Source: Phycisphaerae bacterium (GTDB taxonomy: Bacteria > Chloroflexota > Anaerolineae > 4572-78 > J111). From it: a stretch of 64,000 nucleotides of DNA. A program made the translations under genes and the position numbers. Location: assembly GCA_028285035.1 (NCBI GenBank), contig JANQQF010000104.1, positions 28,070 to 92,069 of the forward strand, given 5' to 3'. Of this stretch, positions 1-7,781 are shown piece after piece; the stretch's first letter is position 1; each line of letters opens with the position of its first letter. The notes below the pieces were generated by a model. The model was given only the letters and a program-made list of their open reading frames with translations, ran no database searches and was not told where the DNA came from.

Positions 1-206
1 CCAATGCCGGGCGGCGACTTGAGGCGATTGGCGCTCCAGCTCATTGGTTTGTCAGCGGCGAGCAGGATTTAGCCGACGTGGGGTTATCATTGGTTGAGGT
101 GTGGTCACTTATCGCTCAGTATCCGCATCGCTGGGGTGAGTTGGCTCAATGGGCTGCCGACCCAATGGTACGCAATAGCAGTCTCATTTTTGAGGCCAGA
201 ATGTAA
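1..206 (+). CDS. C-terminal end of an unidentified protein (cut by window edge)
   Basis: An open frame enters from the left edge and reads 67 codons from position 3 to a TAA at 204-206. The visible residues (for example HWFVSGEQDLADVGL and EVWSLIAQYPHRWGEL) are protein-like and codon use matches the neighbours. I do not recognise the family. It ends just before the duplicated operator, so it is probably the last gene of the preceding unit. Confidence 0.55.
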   Translation, partial: NAGRRLEAIGAPAHWFVSGEQDLADVGLSLVEVWSLIAQYPHRWGELAQWAADPMVRNSSLIFEARM

Positions 207-233
207 GATGAAGAGTCTCTTTTTTTACACACT

Positions 234-252
234 AATGAGAAAATTTCTCATT
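234..252. promoter_or_regulatory. FUR-family (Zur-like) operator, copy 1
   Basis: AATGAGAAA-A-TTTCTCATT is a perfect 9-1-9 palindrome just upstream of an AT-rich TATAAA element. Length and symmetry fit FUR-superfamily boxes. The genes downstream (COG0523 GTPases) are typical Zur targets, so Zur is the best guess; Fur or Mur cannot be excluded. Confidence 0.6.
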
Positions 253-294
253 TATAAAGGTTAGAGGATCATGAATGGCTTTTTTTTACACACT

Positions 295-313
295 AATGAG
301 AAAATTTCTCATT
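295..313. promoter_or_regulatory. FUR-family (Zur-like) operator, copy 2
   Basis: Exact second copy of the 19-bp palindrome, 61 bp downstream of the first and 21 bp before the ATG at 334. A 15/19 match occurs at 13431-13449 ahead of the NicO-type transporter, which suggests a shared regulon. Confidence 0.6.
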
Positions 314-333
314 TATAAAGATTGGAGGGATCT

Positions 334-453
334 ATGACAACTACATTAACAGATTGGAAATATCGTTGGTTGGGTGGCTTCTGAGCGCTTGGCGCATTAG
401 ACGGTCTGTCTATTCGTGATACAACGTACCAGGCGCATCCACCGCTGGGACAA
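334..453 (+). pseudogene. 5' part of the DegT-like gene, broken by an in-frame TGA
   Basis: ATG at 334 has a strong ribosome-binding site (GGAGGG, 324-329) and opens a frame of 16 codons (starting MTTTLTDWKYRWLGGF). A TGA at 382-384 stops it. The same frame then continues without interruption into the 454-1476 frame with plausible protein sequence (ALGALDGLSIRDTTYQAHPP). No ATG, GTG or TTG lies between the TGA and 454. A TGG-to-TGA change would explain it; a sequencing error or readthrough are alternatives. Confidence 0.6.
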
Positions 454-1476
454 ATGCTAGAGTTAGCCGATTTCGAGCCAGAAGATTTGGCCACGTTGGA
501 AGATGTCGAGCAGCGGTGGTCTGCTGCGCTGGGCGGGCTACCAGTGTTGGTGATGGAGAGCGTGGCTCAAGCGCGGGCCGCGTTGTTAGCCTCAGCCGAG
601 CTGTCGCCCGGCGAGCCAGTAGCCCTACCGGCCAATGCCTCGCGTCCGTTGGTGGAGGCGATAAAACAAGCGAGCGCAAAGCCTTACTTTGTCAACCTGG
701 ATGCCGATTTGACTCTGCATGTGGCCTCACCATCGGTGCAGTTGACCTGGGGCCACTCCCTGGCTGGGGTCACGCTGCCGGTTAATTTTGACGGCTCAGT
801 TTGGCTGGACTGTGCCGACACCCTACCTAGCCCGGTCATGCCCTTAGCAGAGGTAAGTTTGTATGGGCTACATCTGTCAGGCGACGAGCGGTCGACGGGA
901 GCGTTGCTGGTTTTCCGAAAGGCTGAATTGGTTGAGCGGGCCGAGGCACAGCTCAGCCGACGTAATGTAGATGCCACGCGGGCACTGGCCCAGTTTCGCC
1001 GGTGGGAGGGCGTGGTGGGACGCCAGCAGATGGCCCTGAGCCAGGTACAAACCGGCCTAAAAGAGGCAGCAGGTTTGTCGCTCTTGTCGGCCATGCCCGG
1101 CGGGTTGGCTCAGGGCGTATTGGTGCGCATTCCCGACGACATTGATGTGGCGACGTTCTATGCCTATGTCAAGGCAGAAAATACACCGGTACAATGGCTG
1201 CCGGAGGTACGCCCACTGCACTACGCGGCGGCGGCGACTGGCAAAACCACGGCGGCACATCTGGCTCGGTACCTGCTGGTGCCAGTCGGGCCGGATTACA
1301 GCGAAGAGGAGATTGCCCAGGCTATTCTGGGTATCGCCAAAGCAGCGGACTACTTGGGTGTACGCTGGCACACCGACCCAGCCTGGGCAGCCGAATACGC
1401 CCAGATGATGGTTGATTGGTACGGGGCTGACCATGACGCTTACCGGCCAATTTTTGAGATGGCAACTACAAACTAA
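454..1476 (+). CDS. Degenerate DegT/DnrJ/EryC1-like (PLP aminotransferase fold) protein
   Basis: The 340-residue frame has the layout of a DegT-family fold: a cofactor-domain stretch (PVALPANASRPLVEAI, KPYFVNLDADLTLHV), a 'SLYGLHLSGDERSTGALLV' segment that aligns with the SF..K....GEGG signature, and a C-terminal small domain ending YSEEEIAQAILGIAKA. At the lysine position of the signature there is a histidine (about residue 140), so ordinary transamination is unlikely. The true N-terminus probably begins at 334 (see the in-frame TGA); the ATG at 454 has only a weak ribosome-binding site. It heads the COG0523 operon under the FUR-type operators. The family assignment is from pattern only and moderately uncertain. 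Confidence 0.5.
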   Translation: MLELADFEPEDLATLEDVEQRWSAALGGLPVLVMESVAQARAALLASAELSPGEPVALPANASRPLVEAIKQASAKPYFVNLDADLTLHVASPSVQLTWGHSLAGVTLPVNFDGSVWLDCADTLPSPVMPLAEVSLYGLHLSGDERSTGALLVFRKAELVERAEAQLSRRNVDATRALAQFRRWEGVVGRQQMALSQVQTGLKEAAGLSLLSAMPGGLAQGVLVRIPDDIDVATFYAYVKAENTPVQWLPEVRPLHYAAAATGKTTAAHLARYLLVPVGPDYSEEEIAQAILGIAKAADYLGVRWHTDPAWAAEYAQMMVDWYGADHDAYRPIFEMATTN

Positions 1477-1492
1477 AGGCACGAGGATACCG

Positions 1493-1894
1493 ATGGATGA
1501 TTTTTACAAGGAAAATATTCTCGACCATTACCGCCACCCGCGCAACGCCGAGAAATTGAGCTGCGTCACCCACGCTCACGAGGAACTCAACCCACTGTGC
1601 GGCGATAATGTGCACCTTGAATTGTGCGTCAATGAGCAGCAGATCATCGACCAGGCTGGTTTTAGCGGGCGTGGTTGTGCTATCAGTATTGCCAGCACCA
1701 GCATGTTGACCGAGTTGCTGACTGGCAAAACGCTGGACGAGGCCAAGCAGATCAGCAAGGAAGATATCCTGGAGCTGCTAGGTATACCCATCGGCCCAGC
1801 GCGGTTGAAGTGCGCCCTGCTGCCGCTGAAGGCCTTGAAGGTGGCGGTCTATGGCCTGGATGGCGTCGTGGTCGACGATGAGGAGGCGTGGTAA
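1493..1894 (+). CDS. sufU: SufU-type iron-sulfur scaffold / sulfur-acceptor protein
   Basis: The protein has 133 residues starting MDDFYKENILDHY, with the three family cysteines in LNPLCGD, GRGCAIS.AS and RLKCALLPL. SufU proteins bind zinc through these residues and accept sulfur from the SufS desulfurase for Fe-S assembly. I chose the ATG at 1493 because the family begins there and an ACGAGG sequence precedes it; an earlier in-frame ATG at 1412 lies inside the upstream gene. It sits between the DegT-like gene and an FmdB-type gene, without other suf genes. SufU is a zinc protein, so placement in a probable zinc-response operon is notable. A stand-alone, low-zinc paralog of a main suf operon copy is possible. 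Confidence 0.9.
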   Translation: MDDFYKENILDHYRHPRNAEKLSCVTHAHEELNPLCGDNVHLELCVNEQQIIDQAGFSGRGCAISIASTSMLTELLTGKTLDEAKQISKEDILELLGIPIGPARLKCALLPLKALKVAVYGLDGVVVDDEEAW

Positions 1895-1899
1895 AGCCG

Positions 1900-2187
1900 A
1901 TGCCCACTTACGAATATCACTGTCTGGTTTGCGAGGCTGACTTTGAAGAAAAATATCCTTTTGATCAGATTGAAGAGCATCCCCCATGCCCAATCTGTTC
2001 CAGCAAATTCACCAAGCGGGGGGTGAGTTCTTTTGCATTTTTTACGCCTGGGCAGGGGGATGGTGTAGCGGAAACGTCGGCAACGTCCACTTTATCACAC
2101 GGCCCCGACTGCTTGTGTTGCTATCCTCGTCCTAAGCCAAAAAGGCCCGCCCGCTCAAAAAGCAAGACGGCGTTAAGGAGATGTTGA
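1900..2187 (+). CDS. FmdB-type zinc-ribbon protein
   Basis: The 95-residue protein starts MPTYEYHCLVC, the hallmark of the FmdB/CxxC regulatory family. The ribbon uses CLVC and CPIC pairs (residues about 8-11 and 31-34). A low-complexity tail follows with another cysteine group (DCLCC) and a Lys/Arg-rich end. ATG 1900 fits the family; a GTG at 1888 is in frame but lies too close to the GAGGAGG sequence. It begins 5 nt after sufU, and its TGA overlaps the next start (TGATG at 2185-2189), suggesting translational coupling. The role of this family is poorly known; the metal site is a prediction. Confidence 0.85.
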   Translation: MPTYEYHCLVCEADFEEKYPFDQIEEHPPCPICSSKFTKRGVSSFAFFTPGQGDGVAETSATSTLSHGPDCLCCYPRPKPKRPARSKSKTALRRC

Positions 2188-3275
2188 TGGATTTAACACA
2201 AGACCAACCGATCCCCATCACCATTCTGAGTGGCTTTTTGGGGGCAGGCAAAACAACATTGCTAAATCACATTCTACACCACGACCACGGCTTGCGGGTG
2301 GCGGTGCTGGTTAATGACTTTGGCGAGGTCAATATCGACAATGAACTGGTCGTTGGGTCTACAGGCGAGGAGAGCATTAGCCTCGCCAACGGTTGTATTT
2401 GCTGTACCATTCGCGACGATTTAGTGGATACTTTACTTGGGCTGGTCGATCACGACAATGCCCCAGAATATATCATCATTGAGACCAGCGGCGTGTCTGA
2501 TCCGGTCGCTGTGGCCCACACGCTGCTTTTGCCGCAGTTGGCCCCTTTATTTTGCCTGGATAGCATCATCACCGTCGTTGATAGCGAACAGTTCACTGGG
2601 CTATATGACCAAAATTGGTATCTGGCCTGGACCCAAGTTTCTGTGGCCGACATCATCATCTTGAATAAAACAGATTTGGTTGAGACAGACCAGCTGGAGC
2701 AGCTACGTCGTGTAATTCGAGAGAAGTTGTCAACGAAAGCCCGAATCTTGGAGACCACCCAAGCTCGTGTGCCCTTGGCGTTAATCATTGGGGTGGGCCA
2801 ATACGATTTGGATCGATTGGTAGCGCAAGAAACGTTAGATATTCATGTGCACGCCCAACACGACGAGGTGGAAAATGGACCTGACCACGATCACCATCAC
2901 CACGATCACTCCCTGATTTTTGATAGCTGGCGATTTACGACCGACGAGGTTTTTTCATACAAAGCGCTGCGTAAAACCATCGATAACCTGCCCGTAACAA
3001 TCTTTCGAGCCAAAGGGATTTTGCAGCTTGACCGCGCCCCTGACCGGAAAGCTGTTTTACAGGTGGTTGGCAAGCGGGCCCAGATTGGGCTAGGCGAATC
3101 GTGGAACGGGCAGGCGCGGCAATCCCACATTGTGATGATTGGGACCGCAGGTAGCCTCGACCCAGCTTGGCTACAAACGCAGTTTGAGGCCAGCCTGGAC
3201 AAAAATGTCTCTTTCTGGAGTCATCCGCTGGAAACCACCGTTGAATGGGTGCGAGATTTATGGCGTTCGGGTTGA
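2187..3275 (+). CDS. COG0523 (CobW/ZNG1-like) GTPase metallochaperone, paralog 1
   Basis: A G3E GTPase of 362 residues. Visible parts are the Walker A loop GFLGAGKTT (16-24), the metal motif CICC (70-73), ETSG (99-102), NKTD (160-163), a His/Asp-rich loop (about 228-245) and the CobW C-terminal domain (SWRFTTDEVFSY to the end). COG0523 proteins are GTP-driven zinc or cobalt insertases, and several are induced under zinc limitation. Start 2187 has TAAGGAG 6 nt upstream and overlaps the fmdB stop; ATG 2181 is too close to that site. It is followed by a close paralog, which suggests duplication. The client protein cannot be told from sequence. Confidence 0.9.
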   Translation: MDLTQDQPIPITILSGFLGAGKTTLLNHILHHDHGLRVAVLVNDFGEVNIDNELVVGSTGEESISLANGCICCTIRDDLVDTLLGLVDHDNAPEYIIIETSGVSDPVAVAHTLLLPQLAPLFCLDSIITVVDSEQFTGLYDQNWYLAWTQVSVADIIILNKTDLVETDQLEQLRRVIREKLSTKARILETTQARVPLALIIGVGQYDLDRLVAQETLDIHVHAQHDEVENGPDHDHHHHDHSLIFDSWRFTTDEVFSYKALRKTIDNLPVTIFRAKGILQLDRAPDRKAVLQVVGKRAQIGLGESWNGQARQSHIVMIGTAGSLDPAWLQTQFEASLDKNVSFWSHPLETTVEWVRDLWRSG

Positions 3276-3307
3276 TTTTATCCAAAACAAATCAGGGAGA
3301 AATAAAA

Positions 3308-4456
3308 ATGGCAGAAAATAAAGCAGAGCAAACCCGCATCCCAGTAACTATTATTAGTGGCTTTCTGGGGGCGGGCAAAACAACGTTGCTAAACTACATC
3401 CTGCACAGTGACCATGGCTTGCGGGTGGCGGTGATGGTCAATGACTTTGGCGAGATCAATATCGACAGCCAACTGGTGGTCGGCGTCGAGGGCGAAACCG
3501 TCAGTTTGGCCAACGGTTGCATCTGTTGCTCAATTCGGGACGACCTGAAGGAGGCAGCCCTGCAACTGCTGCAACGGCCCGAGCCGCCAGAATATATCAT
3601 CATCGAGACCAGCGGCGTCTCAGACCCACGCAGTGTCGGGCTAACCTTTATGTTTACGCCGCAACTAGCCCAACAAACCCGCCTTGACAGCATCATCTCA
3701 GTGATTGATGCTGAAGGCGTTCCGGTACTTGATGGGAACTATCGGGTATTGGCTCTGGCTCAACTGCAAGCTGCCGACATTATAGTTGTAAACAAGATCG
3801 ACCTGGTTGAATCCGCCGATTTAGATGAACTGAAATTATCCATTACGGCATTGGAGCCGCAAGCCCGGATTTTGGAATGTAGTTATGGCAGGGTGCCACT
3901 ACATCTACTGTTGAGCATAGGGGCTTTTGAAACGGAGCGACTTCAAAACACACCTAAACAGCCCCTTGATATTCACGTTCACCCCGCCAAAATCAGTCAC
4001 GGCCATGATCACCATGATCACCACGACCACGATTATGATCATAATGACGACCACCATCACCACGACCACACCCTAGTATTTGATAGCTGGACCTACACAA
4101 CAGAAAAACCGTTTAATTACCAGGCGGTCCGAGAGGCGATCCGCAGCCTGCCAGCTACCATCTATCGGGCCAAAGGTAAACTGGTTCTGGCCGAGACTGA
4201 TCGGCAGGGGATGTTTCATCTGGTGGGCAAACGAGCCTCGCTAACCCTGAGCCAGCCGTGGGGTGAACAGAAACCCCAAAGCCAAATTGTGATTATTGGC
4301 AGTGAGGGAGGGGTTGATGCTAATGATCTTACAGCCCAATTTGAAGCCTGTCTGGCCGAAAATATGCCCCCGCCTGAACCCAAGGCAGATATTCAATCGG
4401 TTTGGAATGGTGTAACGCGTGTGTATGATGCTCGCGATATTGCCGCAGAAAAGTAG
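3308..4456 (+). CDS. COG0523 (CobW/ZNG1-like) GTPase metallochaperone, paralog 2
   Basis: The 382-residue protein is very similar to the preceding gene: GFLGAGKTT, ANGCICCSIRDD, ETSGVSDP, NKIDL, and the same C-terminal pattern (YRAKGKLVL, VGKRASL). Its His/Asp-rich loop is longer than in paralog 1 (about residues 235-257). Start 3308 follows GGGAGAAATAAAA; the in-frame ATG at 3245 would overlap the upstream gene by 31 nt and was rejected. It ends before a palindromic repeat and a spacer of about 190 nt. Longer metal-binding loops may reflect a different affinity or a storage role, which is inference. Confidence 0.9.
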   Translation: MAENKAEQTRIPVTIISGFLGAGKTTLLNYILHSDHGLRVAVMVNDFGEINIDSQLVVGVEGETVSLANGCICCSIRDDLKEAALQLLQRPEPPEYIIIETSGVSDPRSVGLTFMFTPQLAQQTRLDSIISVIDAEGVPVLDGNYRVLALAQLQAADIIVVNKIDLVESADLDELKLSITALEPQARILECSYGRVPLHLLLSIGAFETERLQNTPKQPLDIHVHPAKISHGHDHHDHHDHDYDHNDDHHHHDHTLVFDSWTYTTEKPFNYQAVREAIRSLPATIYRAKGKLVLAETDRQGMFHLVGKRASLTLSQPWGEQKPQSQIVIIGSEGGVDANDLTAQFEACLAENMPPPEPKADIQSVWNGVTRVYDARDIAAEK

Positions 4457-4480
4457 CATTCTGTCATACAAGTTCTGATA

Positions 4481-4586
4481 TGCCATTCTGAATGGAGCGA
4501 AGCGGAATGAAGAATCTCCATGAAACGCTCAAAAGCAAGGGCACGACCGCCGTAAAGAGATTCTTCGGCTGTGCCTCAGAATGACA
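4481..4586. repeat. Palindromic extragenic repeat
   Basis: Two imperfect arms (CATTCTGAATGGAGCGAAGC... and ...GATTCTTCGGCTGTGCCTCA) face each other around GAAGAATCTC/GAGATTCTTC. Repeats of this 'AGAATCTC...GAGATTCT' type are common between genes in Chloroflexota. It occupies the gap inside the COG0523 run and might act as an mRNA stem-loop. Confidence 0.7.
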
Positions 4587-4642
4587 TGTGAACTCACCAT
4601 AATTTATGCAATAGGCTGGTAGTAGAAATGGAGATAACACAA

Positions 4643-4903
4643 ATGATTAATTTACCGGGAACTCGCCCAAAGAATGAGCGCAATCAAGTTGTACAAATCA
4701 AACAATGGGTGTTTGACACGTTTGAGCTAACCGAAGATATGTCGGTGATGGTGACCGAGCTCCAATGCACAGAAGAAGGCTGCCCACCCTTGGAAACGGT
4801 CATCGCTATTTTAGAAGGGCCGGGTCAAACCCGGCAGTACAAATTACATAAAGCCTTGGCCGAGGTCACCCTGTCGGATGTGGCAGCCTTGGCTAAGTCT
4901 TAG
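4643..4903 (+). CDS. Small conserved protein linked to COG0523 genes, function unknown
   Basis: The 86-residue protein has a single compact domain with a Cys pair in ELQCTEEGCPPLETV and the ending KLHKALAEVTLSDVAAL. My recollection is that proteins with the 'CTE.GCPPLETVI' motif occur next to COG0523 genes in other bacteria, but no function is established to my knowledge. ATG 4643 is preferred because GGAG lies about 10 nt upstream; ATG 4628 has no good ribosome-binding site. It sits 43 nt before the third COG0523 gene. The two cysteines could bind metal, which is inference. Confidence 0.7.
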   Translation: MINLPGTRPKNERNQVVQIKQWVFDTFELTEDMSVMVTELQCTEEGCPPLETVIAILEGPGQTRQYKLHKALAEVTLSDVAALAKS

Positions 4904-4946
4904 TCAATTTATCAATCACAATATGTAATGCTGAGGAGGCATCAAA

Positions 4947-6314
4947 ATGGGACAAAACAAAGATACGAATGGTCACGTACCGGTTACTGTCTTAACTGGC
5001 TTTTTAGGTTCTGGTAAAACCACCCTACTCAACCGTATTCTCACCGAAAACCATGGCAAGCGTATTGCCGTGATCGAAAATGAATTTGGCGAGGTGGGGG
5101 TAGACGGCAATTTGGTGATTGGGGCTGAGGAAGAAATCTTTGAGATGAACAACGGCTGTATCTGCTGTACTGTCCGGGGCGATTTAATCCGCATTTTGGG
5201 CAACTTGATGAAACGACGAGACAGGTTCGACTACATTATGATCGAGACAACTGGCCTGGCTGACCCCGGTCCGGTGGCCCAAACCTTTTTTATGGACGAT
5301 GAAATGGCCGGGTTGCTCAAGCTGGATGCCATTGTCACCCTGGTCGATGCCAAACACATTTGGGAGCACATTGATGACGCCGAAGAGGCACAAGAGCAGA
5401 TTGCTTTTGCTGATGTTATTTTGCTCAACAAAATCGACCTAGTTTCGCCCGCAGATTTGGATCAGCTTGAGACTCGCATCAAAAGTATGAACGCCGCTGC
5501 CAAGATTTATCGCACGCAAGATGCGATGATTGAAATGGACAGCATTCTCGAGCAGGGCGGGTTTGACCTAGATCGGGCGTTGGAGGTCGATCCCAAATTT
5601 ATGGAGCGAGAGTATCCCTTTGAATGGGCCGGGGTCTACAAATTACCCGCTGGTTCTTACAATTTGGTCCTGCAAGAGGGGCCGGACGATCCCAAAATGG
5701 ATGTGGCCTTAGTGCCACTGGACGCCCCGGAATTGCAGGAGGATGAGGTACTCTATCCAGCTGAAATGGCCTTTGCCGCCCGCGAGGAAGCTGTCTGGTA
5801 CAACGATGCAGCTATTGTGCCCGGCCCAATCCTGAATCGCTTGCCGCTAACGGTCGAGACCGGTCGGGAGATGATCTTCAACATCAACATCAGCCAGCCC
5901 GGCCTATACGGCCTGTTTACCGAGCACCACCCTAGCGAATTTGACCTAGCACTAGACGGGGCAGATCAATGCTGCGATGTACTAACCGAGCGAGAGTTCA
6001 AGCCACCGCACGAACACGACGAAGAAGTAACGTCGGTGGGTATCACCACGCCGGGCGATTTGGATTTGGATAAGTTCAATGTCTGGTTGCGTAACCTCCT
6101 GATGACCCAAGGGCCGGATATTTTCCGCATGAAAGGGGTACTTAGCTTTGCCGACGCGCCGGATCGCTACGTTTTCCAGGGGGTGCATATGCTCTTTGAC
6201 GGTCGGGCTGATCGCCCCTGGGGCAACGAGGCGCGCCAGAATAGCTTGATCTTTATTGGCCGCAATCTGGACCGTGAAGCCCTGAATGAAGGATTTAATG
6301 CATGCCTGACATAA
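4947..6314 (+). CDS. COG0523 GTPase with a large insertion, paralog 3
   Basis: The 455-residue protein has [41 protein letters not shown] and NKIDL in the N-terminal half, and the CobW C-terminal domain at the end ([20 protein letters not shown]). Between them is an insertion of roughly 130 residues (about 215-345), predicted mostly beta (for example [33 protein letters not shown]), absent from the two upstream paralogs. It carries only a short His segment (PHEHDEE). The ribosome-binding site is GAGGAGG. It overlaps the WD40 gene by 13 nt, so the two are translationally linked. The insertion may be a client-binding or metal-sensing module. Confidence 0.9.
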   Translation: MGQNKDTNGHVPVTVLTGFLGSGKTTLLNRILTENHGKRIAVIENEFGEVGVDGNLVIGAEEEIFEMNNGCICCTVRGDLIRILGNLMKRRDRFDYIMIETTGLADPGPVAQTFFMDDEMAGLLKLDAIVTLVDAKHIWEHIDDAEEAQEQIAFADVILLNKIDLVSPADLDQLETRIKSMNAAAKIYRTQDAMIEMDSILEQGGFDLDRALEVDPKFMEREYPFEWAGVYKLPAGSYNLVLQEGPDDPKMDVALVPLDAPELQEDEVLYPAEMAFAAREEAVWYNDAAIVPGPILNRLPLTVETGREMIFNINISQPGLYGLFTEHHPSEFDLALDGADQCCDVLTEREFKPPHEHDEEVTSVGITTPGDLDLDKFNVWLRNLLMTQGPDIFRMKGVLSFADAPDRYVFQGVHMLFDGRADRPWGNEARQNSLIFIGRNLDREALNEGFNACLT

Positions 6315-7348
6315 TAAAAAAACGACGTCGGCCCCGAACTGGCTACAGTTTGCGTCACCGCTGGCAGGCCAGCATCGATGATTTTGTCATTCAGTTGGTC
6401 TGGTCGTCGGACGGAACTGTGCTGGCTGCGGGGGCGGTTGAAGGGCCAATCACGCTCTTTGATGCCCAGTCAGGCGACGTGTGCTGTACCTTGCCCGGCC
6501 ACGGCTTTGGCACCACCGATTTAAGTTGGCATCCTGAGCAGGGCTGGTTAGCCAGCGTTGGGCAGGATGGAAAGGTGAAGGTGTGGGAGGCATCCACTGG
6601 TACGGAGTTGTGGTCACAGCCCGGTGGCGCAGCTTGGGTAGAGCATGTAGCGTGGAGTCCTGCGGGTGATCTATTGGCTTCGGCAGCGGGGCGAGAGTTA
6701 CGCTTGTGGGATGCGCAGGGCAATCTGTTGTATCAGTACACCGACCCGGCCAGCACCATCGCTAGTTTTGGCTGGCGGCCTGGTGGGGGAGAGCTTGCAA
6801 CCATCGCCTACGGCGGTGTCACCTTGCATAAACCTGATCAAGAGGACAAACCGCGCCGTTTTGAATGGAAAGGCTCCAGTTTGGTACTGGCCTGGAGCCC
6901 CGACGGCAAATACATCGCCACCGGTGACCAAGACTCGACCGTTCACTTCTGGTACACCGCCAACGGCAGAGATTTACAAATGTATGGCTACCCGACCAAG
7001 GTGCGCGAGCTATCTTGGAACTACACCAGTCGCTACCTGGCGACGGGTGGCAGCAGCGCAGTGGTAATTTGGGACTGTTCCGGCAAAGGGCCGGAAGGGA
7101 CCGAACCTAAAATGCTGGAACAGCACGAAGCATTGCTAACAATGTTAGCCTACCAGCATCGGGGCGAGTTTTTGGCCAGCGCTTGTCAGGATGGTCAGGT
7201 AGCACTGTGGCAGCCGGAGCGGAATCAACGTTCCTTAAGCCAGATCCATTTTGACGCCCTAGTGTCCCAAATTGCCTGGTCGCCGGATGACCGCTACCTG
7301 GCTGCCGGGGCGGAGAATGGCCAAGTCGCCGTGTTGAAAACAAATTGA
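6302..7348 (+). CDS. WD40-repeat protein coupled to COG0523 paralog 3
   Basis: A seven-bladed WD40 propeller of 348 residues without a signal peptide. Repeats show GH/SPDG/W-D spacing, such as [20 protein letters not shown] and [20 protein letters not shown]. The N-terminus is basic (KKRRRPRTG). It starts 13 nt inside the upstream COG0523 gene and ends the operon ahead of the cobalamin riboswitch. WD40 propellers are interaction platforms. Coupling to a metallochaperone suggests a scaffold for client or partner proteins, though nothing in the sequence identifies them. Confidence 0.85.
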   Translation: MPDIIKKRRRPRTGYSLRHRWQASIDDFVIQLVWSSDGTVLAAGAVEGPITLFDAQSGDVCCTLPGHGFGTTDLSWHPEQGWLASVGQDGKVKVWEASTGTELWSQPGGAAWVEHVAWSPAGDLLASAAGRELRLWDAQGNLLYQYTDPASTIASFGWRPGGGELATIAYGGVTLHKPDQEDKPRRFEWKGSSLVLAWSPDGKYIATGDQDSTVHFWYTANGRDLQMYGYPTKVRELSWNYTSRYLATGGSSAVVIWDCSGKGPEGTEPKMLEQHEALLTMLAYQHRGEFLASACQDGQVALWQPERNQRSLSQIHFDALVSQIAWSPDDRYLAAGAENGQVAVLKTN

Positions 7349-7388
7349 GGAGCACATTGGTCTTTACGTTCACTATTTAACAGAATAA

Positions 7389-7594
7389 ATTCGGTTAAGG
7401 TGCGCCAGCCGCCCGGATGCGCGGCGCATAATGGGGGAAGCCCGGTGGCCGGCCGTAAAAATCACGGCTGGGAGTCCGGCACTGTCCCGCAGCGGTAAAT
7501 TAATTGTGAATTGTGAATTGTTAATGATAGATTGATTCAACAATTTATCCATTAACAATTCACGATTGAATATTCACAATCAGTAAGTCCGAAT
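7389..7594 (+). promoter_or_regulatory. Cobalamin (AdoCbl) riboswitch with an AT-rich hairpin insertion
   Basis: Diagnostic segments appear in order: AATGGGGGAAGCCCGGTG (7430-7447), AGTCCGGCACTGTCCCGCAG (7473-7492) and AGTCCGAATACC (7586-7597). A closing helix pairs ATTCGG (7389-7394) with CCGAAT (7589-7594). Between the core and the 3' segment lies a long AT-rich hairpin (about 7503-7580) built from ATTGTGAAT/ATTCACAAT and GAATTGTTAATG/CATTAACAATTC arms, in the place of the variable peripheral stems. It precedes a nikA-like gene, as expected for B12-repressed cobalt uptake. Confidence 0.88.
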
Positions 7595-7671
7595 ACCCCC
7601 CTTAACTGTAATTCGAGTTCCACCTTCGTGGAGAAAGGGGGCCGAGTGGATGGATTAATGTAACATCGCTC

Positions 7672-7694
7672 ACCCGCCATAAGGCGGGTTTTTG
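7672..7694 (+). terminator. Intrinsic terminator, likely expression platform of the riboswitch
   Basis: ACCCGCC-ATAA-GGCGGGT (7672-7689) is followed by TTTTG. It lies about 80 nt after the aptamer and 88 nt before the nikA-like start, so ligand-controlled premature termination is plausible. A C/G-rich segment at 7595-7639 (CCCCCCTT with AAAGGGGG) could form the alternative fold. Confidence 0.75.
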
Positions 7695-7781
7695 TTACCA
7701 CCAGTACACACAGCGGCTCTTGGCAGAGTCGTTTTTAGAAGCTATTAACAAATTTTTGACCAAACAAGAGGAGTTTTGACT

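Larger units (their letters stand above)
220..320 (+). repeat. Tandem duplication of a 40-bp promoter/operator unit
   Basis: Positions 220-259 and 281-320 are identical over 40 bp (T-run, ACACAC, a palindrome, then TTTATAAAG). Similarity continues imperfectly through a purine-rich ribosome-binding site to an ATG in each copy (271 and 334). The first ATG opens only a 15-codon frame ending at 318, running across the second operator. The second ATG opens the DegT-like gene. The unit period is 61 bp. Confidence 0.9.

Noticed and set aside
334..460. Selenocysteine insertion at the TGA
   Set aside because: No convincing SECIS-like stem directly downstream and no selenoprotein family match; a nonsense change or error is simpler.
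684..1094. Long minus-strand open frame inside the DegT-like gene
   Set aside because: It is a shadow of the plus-strand gene: no ribosome-binding site, Ser/Arg-rich composition, and no recognisable domain.
3245..3307. Upstream in-frame start for the second COG0523 gene
   Set aside because: It would overlap the preceding gene by 31 nt and lacks the purine-rich site that precedes ATG 3308; family members begin near the later start.
7349..7781. Possible tRNA or gene in the long gap before nikA
   Set aside because: The conserved blocks match a cobalamin riboswitch; no tRNA cloverleaf or coding frame with a ribosome-binding site is visible.
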